Part shown: piece by piece, positions 33,441 to 43,684 of the stretch
Layout of the letters: each line of letters starts with the position of its first letter
Position numbering within the stretch: position 1 is the first letter of the stretch
NCBI GenBank assembly: GCA_025529335.1
Contig: JAMYHX010000339.1
Span: forward strand, 1-46,841
Length of the DNA: 46,841 nucleotides
Source of the DNA: Rhizopus sp. PT2906
Taxonomy: Eukaryota > Mucoromycota > Mucoromycetes > Mucorales > Rhizopodaceae
Direction of reading: 5' to 3'
Translations under genes and position numbers: made by a program
Notes under the pieces: model-generated
Told to the model about the DNA's origin: nothing
What the model saw: the letters and a program-made list of their open reading frames with translations, nothing else
The model's database searches: none

Positions 33441-34277
33441 CATCCATTCTCTTTCTTGCTCTCTCTCTCTTTGCTTGCTCTCCTCTTTTATCTCTTGCTC
33501 TTCTCTTTTCCCTTCTTTGTCCGGGCCAGTTATCGCTGGCCCATCCACGATACACTTAGGGTAAGATATTAATAACCTCTTTTATAAGTTTACTCTCTTT
33601 TCTTGTTTCTTTTTTTCTCTTATAAACTCCCTTTATAATGTAAATATTTAATATCAATGTAAATAACTGATTTACTAATCATTTCTTTATTCATCCTTTT
33701 GCTTCTGATGGACTCTTTTTTTATTTTTATTTTTTGTTGTCTGAAATTATCATCAGTGTGCGAATAATTTGTGAATAAAGTGTACACTAGGGTGTCATTT
33801 GGTATAAATGCAGTAGCAAGATCTTGGTCTAATTTTTTAAAAATAAAACTTCTCCCATTGAATCTTTTGTCTCACCGGAATACCACAAGGATAACTGACC
33901 TATCGAACACAGTACTTAATGGTTACATTATCTATTGTGGAGCTACAAGGCGATTAGTTTGTACGCGGTGTGCGTGTGTTCTGCTATAGGTTGGCAAGAA
34001 AAAGTGATTATCGTTGTTGCTGAAAACTTATTTCCTGCAATCAAAAGTACATTTTCACGTTAATATTTTATAAAAATACACCATGATTAAGTGCAATTAT
34101 GATAAACTTATATTTGGAGGATGTCCTTGTGTGTGTGTTCTTTACTGCTACCCAAAAATGAGAAAAAATTTTAATTCACGACGATGTTGTCCGAATCAAC
34201 TTTTTTTTCATTCTCTTTCTTTCCCTTTTAAATGTAACAATAAAAATATATTGCGTCCATTGTACAACTTTATAAAA
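33441..34277. other. Pyrimidine tract, palindrome, then AT-rich flank
   Basis: 33446-33519 is C/T-rich. 33523-33542 is a hairpin with 7-bp GGGCCAG/CTGGCCC arms and a 6-nt loop. A frame at 33771-33989 has no recognisable motif. The final ~200 bp are the 5' flank of the hydrolase gene. Confidence 0.45.
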
Positions 34278-35185
34278 ATGATTTCTTTTCGTCGTTTTGG
34301 TCTTGCTCATGTTCGACATTATTCTTCCAAGTCGGTTGAATTAGCCTTTGACAAGCACGGTCAAGCTTCTCACTTGAAGCCTATCGTCGTTTGTCATGGT
34401 CTGTTTGGATCCAAACAAAATTGGAAATCACTCGCCAAGGCACTTTCTCAACGCACCTCTCGAGAAATTTATACTGTTGACCTTCGTAACCATGGCGACA
34501 GCCCTCACCACCACAACCATAACTTTGACAGCATGAGCCAAGACTTGATTGAATTCATTCGTCGTCAAGGCCTAAACGAGCCTGTGCTCATGGGTCATTC
34601 CATGGGTGGGAAAGCAGTCATGGCTACAGCGCTTCGTGCTCCTTCACTCGTCTCCAAACTGATCGTTGTTGACATGCCTCCTGTTCCTCTCAAGCTCGGC
34701 AGAAGTTTTAGAAACTACATCAAGGCGATGCACGATATTGAGCAGGCTCAAGTTAAGAAACAGAGCGAGGCCGATGCAATCCTGGCTAAAGTCGAAAAGG
34801 ACGTCAATATCCGTATGTTCTTGCTGACGAATCTCAAGCGAGACGATCAAGGTATCTTACGCTTTCGTGTTCCTTATGATATCCTCGGTCAGTCACTAGA
34901 AACCATTGGTGATTTTCGTGAGGACTTTTTGCAAGGTAGACACTATGATCGACCCACATTGTTTATCGCAGGTGGTAAAAGTCCTTATATGACACCGTTC
35001 AAAGAGGAAAAGGATAAAGTGAATCAATTGTTTCCTAATTCGACACTAGACATTGTAGACAACGCAGGTCATTGGGGTAAGTGGTTCATTGTTTTTTATT
35101 GGTCCAAAATTGACACTTTCTCTTAGTTCATGCTGAAAGACCCGATGCAGTATTAAAACTCGTTACAGACTTTGTAAATGAATAG
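34278..35185 (+). CDS. ABHD11/Imo32-like mitochondrial alpha/beta hydrolase
   Basis: A serine hydrolase of the ABHD11 family (yeast Imo32 and Eat1 are relatives). Two exons, 34278-35076 and 35127-35185, give 285 aa. The frame is open further upstream, but the start MISFRRFGLAHVRHYSSKS is preferred because it gives an Arg-rich, acid-free mitochondrial presequence. Oxyanion motif VCHGLFGSKQNW (about 38-49), nucleophile elbow GHSMGGKA (Ser108) and C-terminal AGHWVHAERP with the catalytic His (about 265) are present. The His motif is completed only by splicing out the 50-nt intron (GTAAGT...TTAG). The substrate is unknown. Confidence 0.9.
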
Positions 35186-36442
35186 AGGGGGCAAAAAGTA
35201 TATTTAAATTTTATTAAATAAACACCCGTTCCCGCAGTTCCAAGGATTGCCTAATAAAACCAAACAGTGTTTTAAAACAAGTATCTAAAGTTCCTTAACA
35301 ACTTTTTTTTTGATACATACAATCTATAAAACCCAATCATTGCTCTCAACAGAGAGAGCAAGCAGACACAGTTGTACACCAATCAAAACCCCATTTTTCC
35401 TTTCAGTGAACACATATCAGAAGAACTCCAAATGTTCGCAGTGAAATATATATAATGCCGAAACAGCCATGCACATACAAACGTAACCCCATCAGAAGAG
35501 CAAGAGAGCGCCTTGGTGGAACTGCGGGATGAAAAAGCAGAAAAAAAAAAAATACAAAAAAAAAAAAAGACCATTGGGGAGGAATATAGCCTAAGCACAT
35601 ACAATGTTAGCTTGTGTGCTCTTGGAAACTTGGTACTTGTCCGAAGTCGAAGCAAAGTTGTATAGCTGTTGTTCTTGGTGTTAGTATCTTGCCAAGTCGA
35701 TATATATGTTGTCAGTATATCTTGTTCACAGCAGGTGTTGAATACCAGGAATGAAAGTAAAATCTTGATGTTGTGTCAGTATCTTAAACCATAACTTTCT
35801 TTTAAAAAAGAAAAAGGATGAGTGCAAACGAGGGAGGGGGAGCAAGAAATAGAAGGGGATTCTTCTACTTCATAGCTTCATATGTGTTGTATTTCAGAGT
35901 CATGTTCAGACTTATCGTCAACCAAGGTAGAGTTCAACCAATAGGGGGGGGGGGGAGGTTCAACCAAAAGATAAGGAGAGACCAACCATGGTAAGAAAAG
36001 GAAAGAAAGTATGGGTTGTAAATTGTATCGTCTGCTCTCTCTTTTATACTTTTTCAATGCAAAAAGTGGTTCCATAGCAATCACCAATGAAAATAACCTG
36101 ATTTATTTCATTTTTGGGTTGCATGAATGATCATGCTTATTTCTTAAAAAGTCATTCAACTATTGGTAACTAAGCATAGAATTAAAGTTAAATGACGGAA
36201 GGCTTAAGAAACGAGTTATGCAGCACGGATAAAGGTTTGACTTGCAGTTGAAATAGAAATTTAAGCACACTTTAGACTTTTGTATGAGGACAATCATTTT
36301 TAAATACATGACATCCAAGAAGGCAAAAAGTAGTCTAAAACAGTATTTATGCTAACGATGACAACATGCCCACAAGCTGAATATTAAATGATCATGACGA
36401 AAAGATGTTTTTTCTTTTTTGTTTTTTGTTTCATTTTTAAAT
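35186..36442. other. Intergenic, 1.26 kb
   Basis: No gene was recognised. It contains a 12-bp inverted pair (CCCGCAGTTCCA at 35231-35242, complement at 35517-35528), two A-runs near 35541-35570 and a G12 run at 35944-35955. Frames at 35383-35655 and 35878-36087 are unconvincing. Confidence 0.45.
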
Positions 36443-37149
36443 ATGCAGCAAGTAGCAGTGAATTATGCTAAACATAAATTGCTTGGGAAAGCATCTCAAC
36501 ATATCCACCAGAACAAACCATCATTCGAGACAGATCCGGAAGTCCTTAGAGCTATAGAAGAAGCACAAAAACATCACAAGACACATTGGTGGCAACTCAA
36601 CAAAAAAGCTCAAAACTCACCCGAGATTTTGTTGAATCAACGTGATCGACAAGTGCTTCATCAAGTCAAGAAGAGAGCTTGGTATCTTGATAAGGGATGT
36701 CACTGCTGCTGCTTCAATATTGGGCTCGATGGTATTGTCGGTTTGATACCAGGTATCGGTGACGTTATTGGAACTGCCTTGGCCTTGCAGCTCGTTCGTA
36801 CGGCTTGTCAAGCGGATATACCCAATTGGCTTATTGCCAAAATGACTTGGAACGTCATGCTTGATTTTATGGTATATGAAAAACAACAGTGACAACACAG
36901 TCTTAACACTTTATGTAGATTGGCTTGACTCCTATTGCTGGTGATATATTGGATATCTTGTTTAAATGTAATTGGCGAAATGCAATGCTCCTTGAAGAAT
37001 ACTTGATTCTTCGAAGAATGGATGAGATCCGACTTGAACAAGGTCAACAGGTCGTATTACAGCCAGATCCTTCAAGTTCAACAACGGGTGATACGCATGA
37101 TGTAACAGAGAATGACAAATATGGCACTTTTAAATTCTGGAGGCATTGA
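36443..37149 (+). CDS. DUF4112 domain protein
   Basis: Two exons, 36443-36871 and 36919-37149, encode 219 aa. The N-terminal part has KHHKTHWWQLNKKAQ and a Cys cluster CHCCC. The DUF4112 core reads LDGIVGLIPGIGDVIGTALA, then the intron, then IGLTPIAGDILDILFK and RRNAMLLEEYL-like sequence; the two GD-containing hydrophobic hairpins are the family signature and look membrane-associated. The tail is acidic and Ser/Thr-rich. I chose MQQVAVNYAKHKLLG as start; the frame is open eight codons further up. Function is unknown. The next gene starts 41 bp after the stop. Confidence 0.85.
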
Positions 37150-37190
37150 TCCTCCGGCCTCTTTTTTTTTATATTTTTTATTTTGTTCTA

Positions 37191-38526
37191 ATGACTACGA
37201 CTATTACTAATTGCGATAATAATAAAGAAGAACAAGCACCTAATGCCATACCCTTCACTCATCATATCTTTGACTTTGATCTTCACCCTTCTCAACCTAT
37301 TCTTGCTGCAGGCTTAATTAACGGACAAGTGCATTGGTATAAAAGGTTGCCAATGACACATTCATAGATTAACACACATTATAGTTATCGTTATGGACTT
37401 GTATCCAATACTTTACAATGGTCAACTCAAATATCCAAAAAGTCATGTCGAGGTGTTCAGTTTACAAAAGAAGGCAATCGCAAGTATATATATATATATT
37501 TCTATATTTGACTTGTAGAGAATAACAATCAATATAGATTTAATAAGCATTTCTAGAGATAAATCCATACAGGCACTTGATGTGTCCACTGGAAGAATAC
37601 TTTATAAATTAGCTAAAGCACATAGGTAAGCTTATATCATCTTTATATAGTCAGCTTACCTACTCTCTCTCTTTCTGTATAGATACCCTATTAATAAGCT
37701 CTGTCAATTAGATAATCAACTTACAGCAACGGGAGATGATGAAGGCATTATTAAAGTAAATGATATAGTTTAAAACATTGTGTGTGTTTGTGTTGACTTT
37801 ATTAGATTTGGGATATGCGAACATGTAAAGCAGTGCAAGAATATAAAAGACATCAAGACTATATATCAGATATGTCATTTTGTGATGCCAAGTCGACACT
37901 GTTAGCTGCAGGGTACAAAAAAAAAGAAAAAAAAAAAAGAGTGCTAAGTAAACTGATGAGTGTGATATGTAGAGGGGACGGCATCTTGTCTATATATGAT
38001 ATTCGACAACCCCTGACCAAGATCAAGGTATCTCAAGAGATAGACGATGAACTTTTATCACTTACGACCGTCAAGGTAAATGAATAGCATATGTTTTCTA
38101 TTTGCTAAATGCTGTCTATAGGATGGACAAACAGTGATTGCAGGATCTCAAAGTGGAGCACTCTACATCTGGAACAACGCAGACTGGTCATCACCACCGA
38201 CCAAATGGATCGGTCATCCAAATTCAGTCGATGCCCTATGCGCGCTCGATCAGGACACGATCTGCAGTGGAAGCAGTGACGGCCTCTTACGGCTTATCAC
38301 TGTATCACCCAACTATAAATTTGAAGGCATCTTGGGTGATCACGAAGACGAGTTTCCAATCGAGCGTATCGTTCTGACCCACGACCGGGCCTACATGGCC
38401 AGTTGTGGACACGACCTCTCGCTCCGTTTTTGGAACGTTGAGTTCTTGTTTGAGTCGCAAAAGAAACGCAAACGCACAGAGGAGCCAGAGTCAGTGAAAC
38501 GTGCCAGGTTCTTTCAAGATCTATAA
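37191..38526 (+). CDS. JIP5: WDR55/Jip5-like WD40 protein
   Basis: A WD-repeat protein of the WDR55/Jip5 family, linked in other eukaryotes to rRNA processing and large-subunit biogenesis. Seven exons join in phase: 37191-37345, 37385-37479, 37538-37625, 37683-37755, 37806-37912, 37973-38075 and 38122-38526 (341 aa). WD-type strands include FDFDLHPSQPILAAGLINGQ, LISISRDKSIQALDV, LTATGDDEGIIKIWDMRT, GDGILSIYDIR, VIAGSQSGALYIWNN and MASCGHDLSLRFWNV. The basic tail KKRKRTEEPESVKRAR suits a nucleolar protein. Intron 2 fits only with a GC donor (GCAAGT at 37480). The paralogue class is inferred from overall pattern. Confidence 0.88.
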
Positions 38527-38631
38527 TTTTAAACTCCGGAGCGATCGCGCCCTCTTTTGTATATCAGATATTGATCCCCAATTTTTTTTTGTTCTTTTTC
38601 TTTCTATTGTTCTCTCATTTTTTTTTAAAAA

Positions 38632-39551
38632 AGTAAGCAGTCAAGCCATTCTTATCGCAATAAAAAACTTATACCCCATATGTAGTGTCTTACCACACCA
38701 CTGGAAACAAGTTCGACGCCAATGACACCGAACTGGAGGGTTTGTTCGAAAATAACCGCCAATGGGCCAAAGCAGTTCAAGAACAGGACCCCAACTTTTT
38801 CAAGACGTTGGCTGAAAAGCAAGAACCTAAGATTTTATGGATTGGTATGTGACCTAAAGTAAAAATATCCTATTAATCATTGTCATAGGTTGTTCTGATT
38901 CACGTGTCCCTGTCAACCAGATCGTTCAACTCGGTCCTGGTGAAATCTTTATTCATAAAAACATCGCCAACGTGGTTTGTCATTCCGACCTGAACTGTCT
39001 CTCTGTTTTGCAATACGCTGTCGAAGTATTGAAGGTGGAACACATTGTTGTCTGTGGTAAAAATTTTTTGGGTGGGGATTGTTTGTTATCTGTTTTTGGT
39101 AACACATGGTAGGACACTCCAACTGTGGTGGTGTTGCCGCTGCTTTGGGTCAGCAGCAATTTGGCTTGATTGATAACTGGCTTAGAAATGTCAAGGACGT
39201 CTACCGATGTAAGTTATATTTAATCTACATGGCTTGTCATTCATTGTGTGTGTGCTTTAGTGAATCAGAATGAAATGGACAAAATCGATAATGGTAAGGA
39301 GCGTTTGTTGAAACTTGTTGAATACAATGCCATCAATTCTGCTCAAAACATTGTTCACTCTACAATTGTTCAAAACGCATGGAAGAGAGGTCAAAAGTTG
39401 ACTGTACATGCTTGGGTCTATAACCTCGAGAAAGGGTAAGGCTTTTAGGGACGTTATTTCTTGTTTCTAACATCAATGTAGTTTGCTCGAAAAGTTGAAC
39501 TGGGCTGCTAAAGATCCAAAGAGTGCTAAATCTATTTATGTCATGGCTTAA
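38632..39551 (+). CDS. NCE103: Beta-carbonic anhydrase
   Basis: A zinc enzyme interconverting CO2 and bicarbonate. Exons 38686-38844, 38889-39056, 39113-39208, 39261-39435 and 39482-39551 join in phase. No ATG is in frame in the first of these. An upstream intron (GTAAGC at 38633, TGTAG ending 38685) would add a final A at 38632 and create ATG as A|TG, giving MSYHTTGNKFDAND and 222 aa. The base triplets before that A in the same frame include TAA, so no longer N-terminus is possible there. Zinc ligands C55-x-D57-x-R59 (CSDSR) and H111-x2-C114 (GHSNCGG) are present. No organelle signal is seen. Confidence 0.93.
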
Positions 39552-40104
39552 ATGATAAGTAATAAAGCTGTTATTTATTATACATTTTATAAAATAGATG
39601 GGGATGGTTTTCATTTCACCCGTTACTGCTTGTTTATCTAAAGGGGGTCATGTTTATGATCCTTGTGATCTAGGAATATGTTTGATGGATCATACATCAC
39701 ATATTGCAGCTTTTGTTTATTTTTTCATTGTTTCAGACAAGCGTTTATTAAATGTGTATCCATGCTTTGATCTTGTGGTGGCACATCACATATTACAGCT
39801 TTTGTTACGTAAAAAAAAAAAAAAAAATCGTTCACAGTCTAAGACAAGATGTTATCTTTTTGGTAACAGATTTATTTATATGCACTTTGCTAGTTCAAGA
39901 CGAGTTTAAAGAAGCATAGCCACAGTTCAGGCGAACTGTTTTTTGGTGGCGAGTGCAGCTCACTGTTAGAATAAGTAAATATAAATGGAAACTAATCATA
40001 TGATAACTCCTTTAGATCTTTTTGACATATTAAGGAGAATTCAAAGCTCCCTTTAATGCTCCCTCCTGTTCTTTTTCTTTTCCCTTTTTTTTTTTCTCTC
40101 GTTC
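39552..40104. other. Intergenic
   Basis: The 3' flank of the carbonic anhydrase, with a short duplication and an A15 run near 39811-39826. It becomes T-rich before the gene at 40105. The frame 39598-39909 has no motif. Confidence 0.45.
39694..39807 (+). repeat. Short direct duplication
   Basis: ACATCACATATTGCAGCTTT at 39694 recurs at about 39783 as ACATCACATATTACAGCTTT, continuing TTGTT, about 89 bp apart. This is a local duplication in the region after the carbonic anhydrase gene. Confidence 0.6.
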
Positions 40105-40717
40105 ATGGTTGTAGATATACAGCAGGTCGAAAAGCTAGAAAATGGATCATGCTACACTCGAGCGATCCTTCTGGCAGGAAAGATACGTGCTCAGATTGAC
40201 AAAATCAAACGTCAGAAAGGATACAACATGCCCAAGATCCAACAAGCTCAAAAGGTAAAGAAATAAAAAAAAAAAGTGAAAACATGAATTCATCTTTTTG
40301 TCCTAGAAACGAAATGGACTGAAGGGTATCCTGACAAGGACCTATCATGTTGGATCTCTCTTATTCACACAAACCCTCGTTTCAAAGCGAATGTCTGGGT
40401 TCTATGTGTGTCGAGACATGCTAAGCGGTGAAAGACGAGACGTATTGAAATTGTTCATGACGACCTCACAATATGACCATCTTGTTCCGATCTATGGTTT
40501 TACCTTTTGCCTACAAAAGCTAACACAGCGCGAAAAAGAAAAGGACAGGAAACTGAGAGAGATCAGAAACACGACGGTACGATCAGCGCTCATGTTTTGG
40601 TCCGAGCGCACGTCAAGCACGTATTTCCCGCCTGTCAGTCTGGCGGTTGATATCCTGCGAGTAGACGGGATCAAGATCTATATTGTCTACACAACAACCA
40701 AAGGTTTATTCATTTAA
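40105..40717 (+). CDS. Unrecognised protein, 186 aa
   Basis: Two exons, 40105-40254 and 40307-40717, join in phase at a GTAAAG...CCTAG intron. The sequence begins MVVDIQQVEKLENGSCYTRA and has a basic N-terminal half (KIRAQIDKIKRQKGY; KKRNGLKGILTRTYHVGS), a Lys/Arg/Glu-rich helix (KLTQREKEKDRKLREIR) and a hydrophobic C-terminus (GIKIYIVYTTTKGLFI). No signal peptide and no known motif were recognised. The long open frame across a clean intron supports it being real. Its stop codon overlaps the AHA1 stop on the other strand. Confidence 0.55.
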
Positions 40718-41855
40718 AAGTTTGCACCATATCCAAACGCACTCTTGATCGCTCTCCAGTAATATCCCGACCAGTTGTTTCTCGTCAAGTCCTCTTCACC
40801 TACAGGAACGCCCGTCTGCTCGACCTTGAGATCCACTGATTCTGAACCCTGTTCGAAGACCATGGTCACCTGCGAGTAATGACCTGCGGGCCAGGACCTA
40901 AGTCGCCAGGACTGCACAATCTTCTTGGCAGGCTCCAGCTCCAAGATTTGGCCAGTGACATTACCGCCAAACAGTTCAAAGTCTGATCCCACTTCCTTGG
41001 ACAATTTCACAGGGCCACGAGTCCAGACAGAAGCAAACTGGGGGTCCATCAGACGTTCGTATAACTCCTCGGCAGATGTCTGGAAATTGACCGTGTCCTT
41101 TAACGTCGTCGTGTTCACAATTGCCTTCTTCACAGGTTCCGTTGTACTTGTGTTCTTGGGTGCAAACTGGGTAGCACTTGATTTTTCACTGTGTGCGGCG
41201 CGAGGAGGAGCAGGTGTGCCCATCTTGGAAGCCTCGATATAGACATCCTCACAGTTTTCCTTGATCATCGCAGCTGAGAATCCTTCGAATGTCTTGATCA
41301 ATAAAGGTGTCAAGTCTTTACGAATCACTTCTTTCAGTGCTTGCTTTGCGTTGTTATCGTCATAGATACTGATCTCGAACTGTTGTTTTTTAACATCTCT
41401 ACATGTATTTTTTACACATATAAAGGGGGCTTACCACATAATCATCTGAATCGGTATCATGAGCAATTTCGGGAATAGAGATGGATCCCTTCGCTTCAGT
41501 GCCATCCGCCAAAGTACCTAGAGAGAGAGAGAGAGAAATGTTAGATTGTATCGATACTTTGTCCTATTTTATATTACCAGTCCATTCCAGCTTTAACACA
41601 AGGTCATAGATAGTAACCATCTTTCCTTTTCTTTGGTTCAAATCCGCATCACCTGAACAATCGACCATTTTGCTGATCCATGCCTTGTTTCCATCTCGTT
41701 CAGCTTCTAGTCCAACCAACTGCTCTGTAAAGTACTTTTGAGCCCATTTTAAACAGTTCTTATTCACCCAGTGCCTATGAAAATCAATGTCAGCACTGTT
41801 ATGTAAGCAAACAAAAGTGTATCTACCAGTTATTGACGTTCTTCCAGTTTGACAT
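40714..41855 (-). CDS. AHA1: Aha1, activator of Hsp90 ATPase
   Basis: A cochaperone that stimulates Hsp90 ATP hydrolysis by binding its middle and N domains. Four exons, 41827-41855, 41578-41774, 41435-41517 and 40714-41379, give 324 aa. The first intron splits the conserved NxNNWHW element, giving MSNWKNVNNW-HWVNKNC. The Aha1_N domain continues to LTPLLIKTFEGFSAAMIKE. A Pro/Ser/Thr linker follows. The C-terminal AHSA1/START-like domain reads TLKDTVNFQTSAEELYERLM, FELFGGNVTGQILELEPAKK, IVQSWRLRSWPAGHYSQVTM and YYWRAIKSAFGYG. Its length and domain order are normal. It converges on the 40105 gene with a 4-bp overlap of stop codons. Confidence 0.95.
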
Positions 41856-42327
41856 TTTTTTTTACTTGGAATAAAAAGGAAAAAAAGGAAAAAGAAAACG
41901 CGAATATGGATTGTTATCGAATTTACTGGAAGAGTGAAGATAGGAGTGACATGAAATTAAGCAAGTCACACCAGCTTCTCCTCAAAGGCTGTTTTGTCAT
42001 GAAAAGGCGTTTATTTTAAAAGACCAAAACGATTAGAGTTTCGAAATGTCCATGTATCAACAAATATTTTCTTGATAATGTTTTAAGATATACCGTAGAG
42101 ATGTCCAATTAGAATTACTTGATTAGTTGAGTCATTACATTAATGAGCAAGAAAAGAGGTCAGGGAGCAAAAAAAAAAAAAACATTCTGTTGATATCAAT
42201 TACAAGATTATCACTGTGTCCTTTGCTTTATCATGAAAGAGAGAGTGATTGAACAAAATTTGCGTCCAATAAGCATATATTAGAATATTTTTATTGGATG
42301 GTTGCATAACCATTGAACAACCCAAGT
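41856..42327. other. AHA1 upstream region
   Basis: AT-rich. It contains the AHA1 promoter side (A-rich just before the ATG on the coding strand) and an A13 run near 42169-42182. No gene is seen. Confidence 0.45.
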
Positions 42328-42481
42328 GTGTGTAGCATTTGTTCCTTTAAGAGATTTACAAGCAGTTAGGGTGGTTGCTTATAAAGCACATAATCACACC
42401 TTGGCAAGAGACATAAATGCCATAACAAATATGGTTAGTTTCCATTGGTTTTGGATGATCCAATATCGTCCTTCCCCATAA
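42328..42481 (+). pseudogene. Third Fanzor relic (C-terminal zinc finger and RuvC-III)
   Basis: 42328-42369 reads VCSICSFKRFTSS then a stop, with a C-x2-C like the first zinc-finger pair. After a frameshift, KAHNHTLARDINAITNMVSF is the RuvC-III/TnpB signature RDxNA-x2-N with its Asp, ending at TAA 42479-42481. Only the extreme C-terminus survives. It ends about 106 bp before the start of the Lst7-like gene, so it lies in that promoter. Confidence 0.7.
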
Positions 42482-42587
42482 TTATGTTTAAACATAATTT
42501 ATTCTCAGCATCGACGTCATTCTAGGTTCTGTTGTTGTTGTTGTTGTTCGACACATATGTATTTTACGCTTTTTGTACCTTATTAAA

Positions 42588-43684
42588 ATGAATGCACTGG
42601 TTGCACTCTTACATTTCTGTGAGGTGCATGGACCATGTGTTGTATTCTGTACACAAACTATGCATGAAGAACAATCGCTGGACATGAAGAAATCAAACAA
42701 TGGCAATTGTGCTGCTTGTACAGCACAGTTTCCTCTAGTCAATACTGGACAATCTATTTCAGAAGCTAAATATTTGATCACGACAGATGAAGAATACCCC
42801 AACATTAAATATATTGGTACAAAGACACCGCCACAAAACCACTTGTATAAAGCAGTTCGACTTGCCTGTGTTCGAAGGTAGAAGGGTACATTTTTCTTTG
42901 TCCGACCTTACTGATACATACGCAGCCTTACAGCCGAGTTTTGTCAAGGAAGAGATGGACCTGTGCTATTTGGAGATGATGAAAATGGATATGTGATGAG
43001 TTATATGTTCAAGCTACGTGATTCACAAGCAAGAGGAGAGGCTAGATTTTATTCATTCATGATATTGATGGCAGATAGAGTCTATTTGATCTCATGTTGG
43101 CCATTCATTGTTAGGTAGAATCAAATGGGGCTCATATGATTTCTCTGTAATAATTTCTTTATAGTGCATTCAAATCTATGGTGATTCAGTTACAAGAAAG
43201 AGCAAATGTTGTGTTTCAAAAGGAAAAAGAAGCTAAACAACAGCAGCAACAGTCTTCATATTATTCCATAAGTAATAGACGAGGTGCACCCATCTCACAA
43301 GGTTTGAACATACATACAGAAAAGCTCAAGTGAAATAATGATTGCTTATGCGTATAGAACAATTTTTCAAGAGAAGAAGTCATACACCCCTAAGATCGCT
43401 GGTTGATCTATTAGGCATTAAAGTATGTAGTGTGTGGTAACGAATTTTTATTCATGTTCTATAGGATATTTACATACACATTCAAGCTCAATTCAGTTTT
43501 GTCTTAAAACTTGCTTCAAGAAAAAGAATAGAAAAACTGAATCCTGGTAGAACAGAAAGCACATTATATTTAAAGATGGTAAATCAGAAAAAACAAGAGG
43601 ATTTCTATTATTGACTCTTTCATATAGAAAGAAGAATATTTGGCGAAAAGGCATCAACAACAGCAAAAAGAAGAACAAGAATAG
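42588..43684 (+). CDS. LST7: Folliculin/Lst7-like protein (longin domain only)
   Basis: The folliculin family acts with Lst4/FNIP at the vacuole as a GAP for Rag GTPases in TORC1 signalling. Six exons join in phase: 42588-42877, 42926-43114, 43165-43301, 43358-43422, 43465-43578 and 43628-43684 (283 aa). MNALVALLHFCEVHGPCVVF is the folliculin start; CAACTAQFP, YPNIKYIGTKTPPQNHLYKA and VRLACVRSLTAEFCQGRDGP follow, then RFYSFMILMADRVYLISCWP. The C-terminus carries RSLVDLLGIKDIYIHIQAQF and Gln-rich KRHQQQQKEEQE. The C-terminal DENN domain of animal folliculin is absent, as in yeast Lst7. A (TTG)n run precedes the start. Confidence 0.9.
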
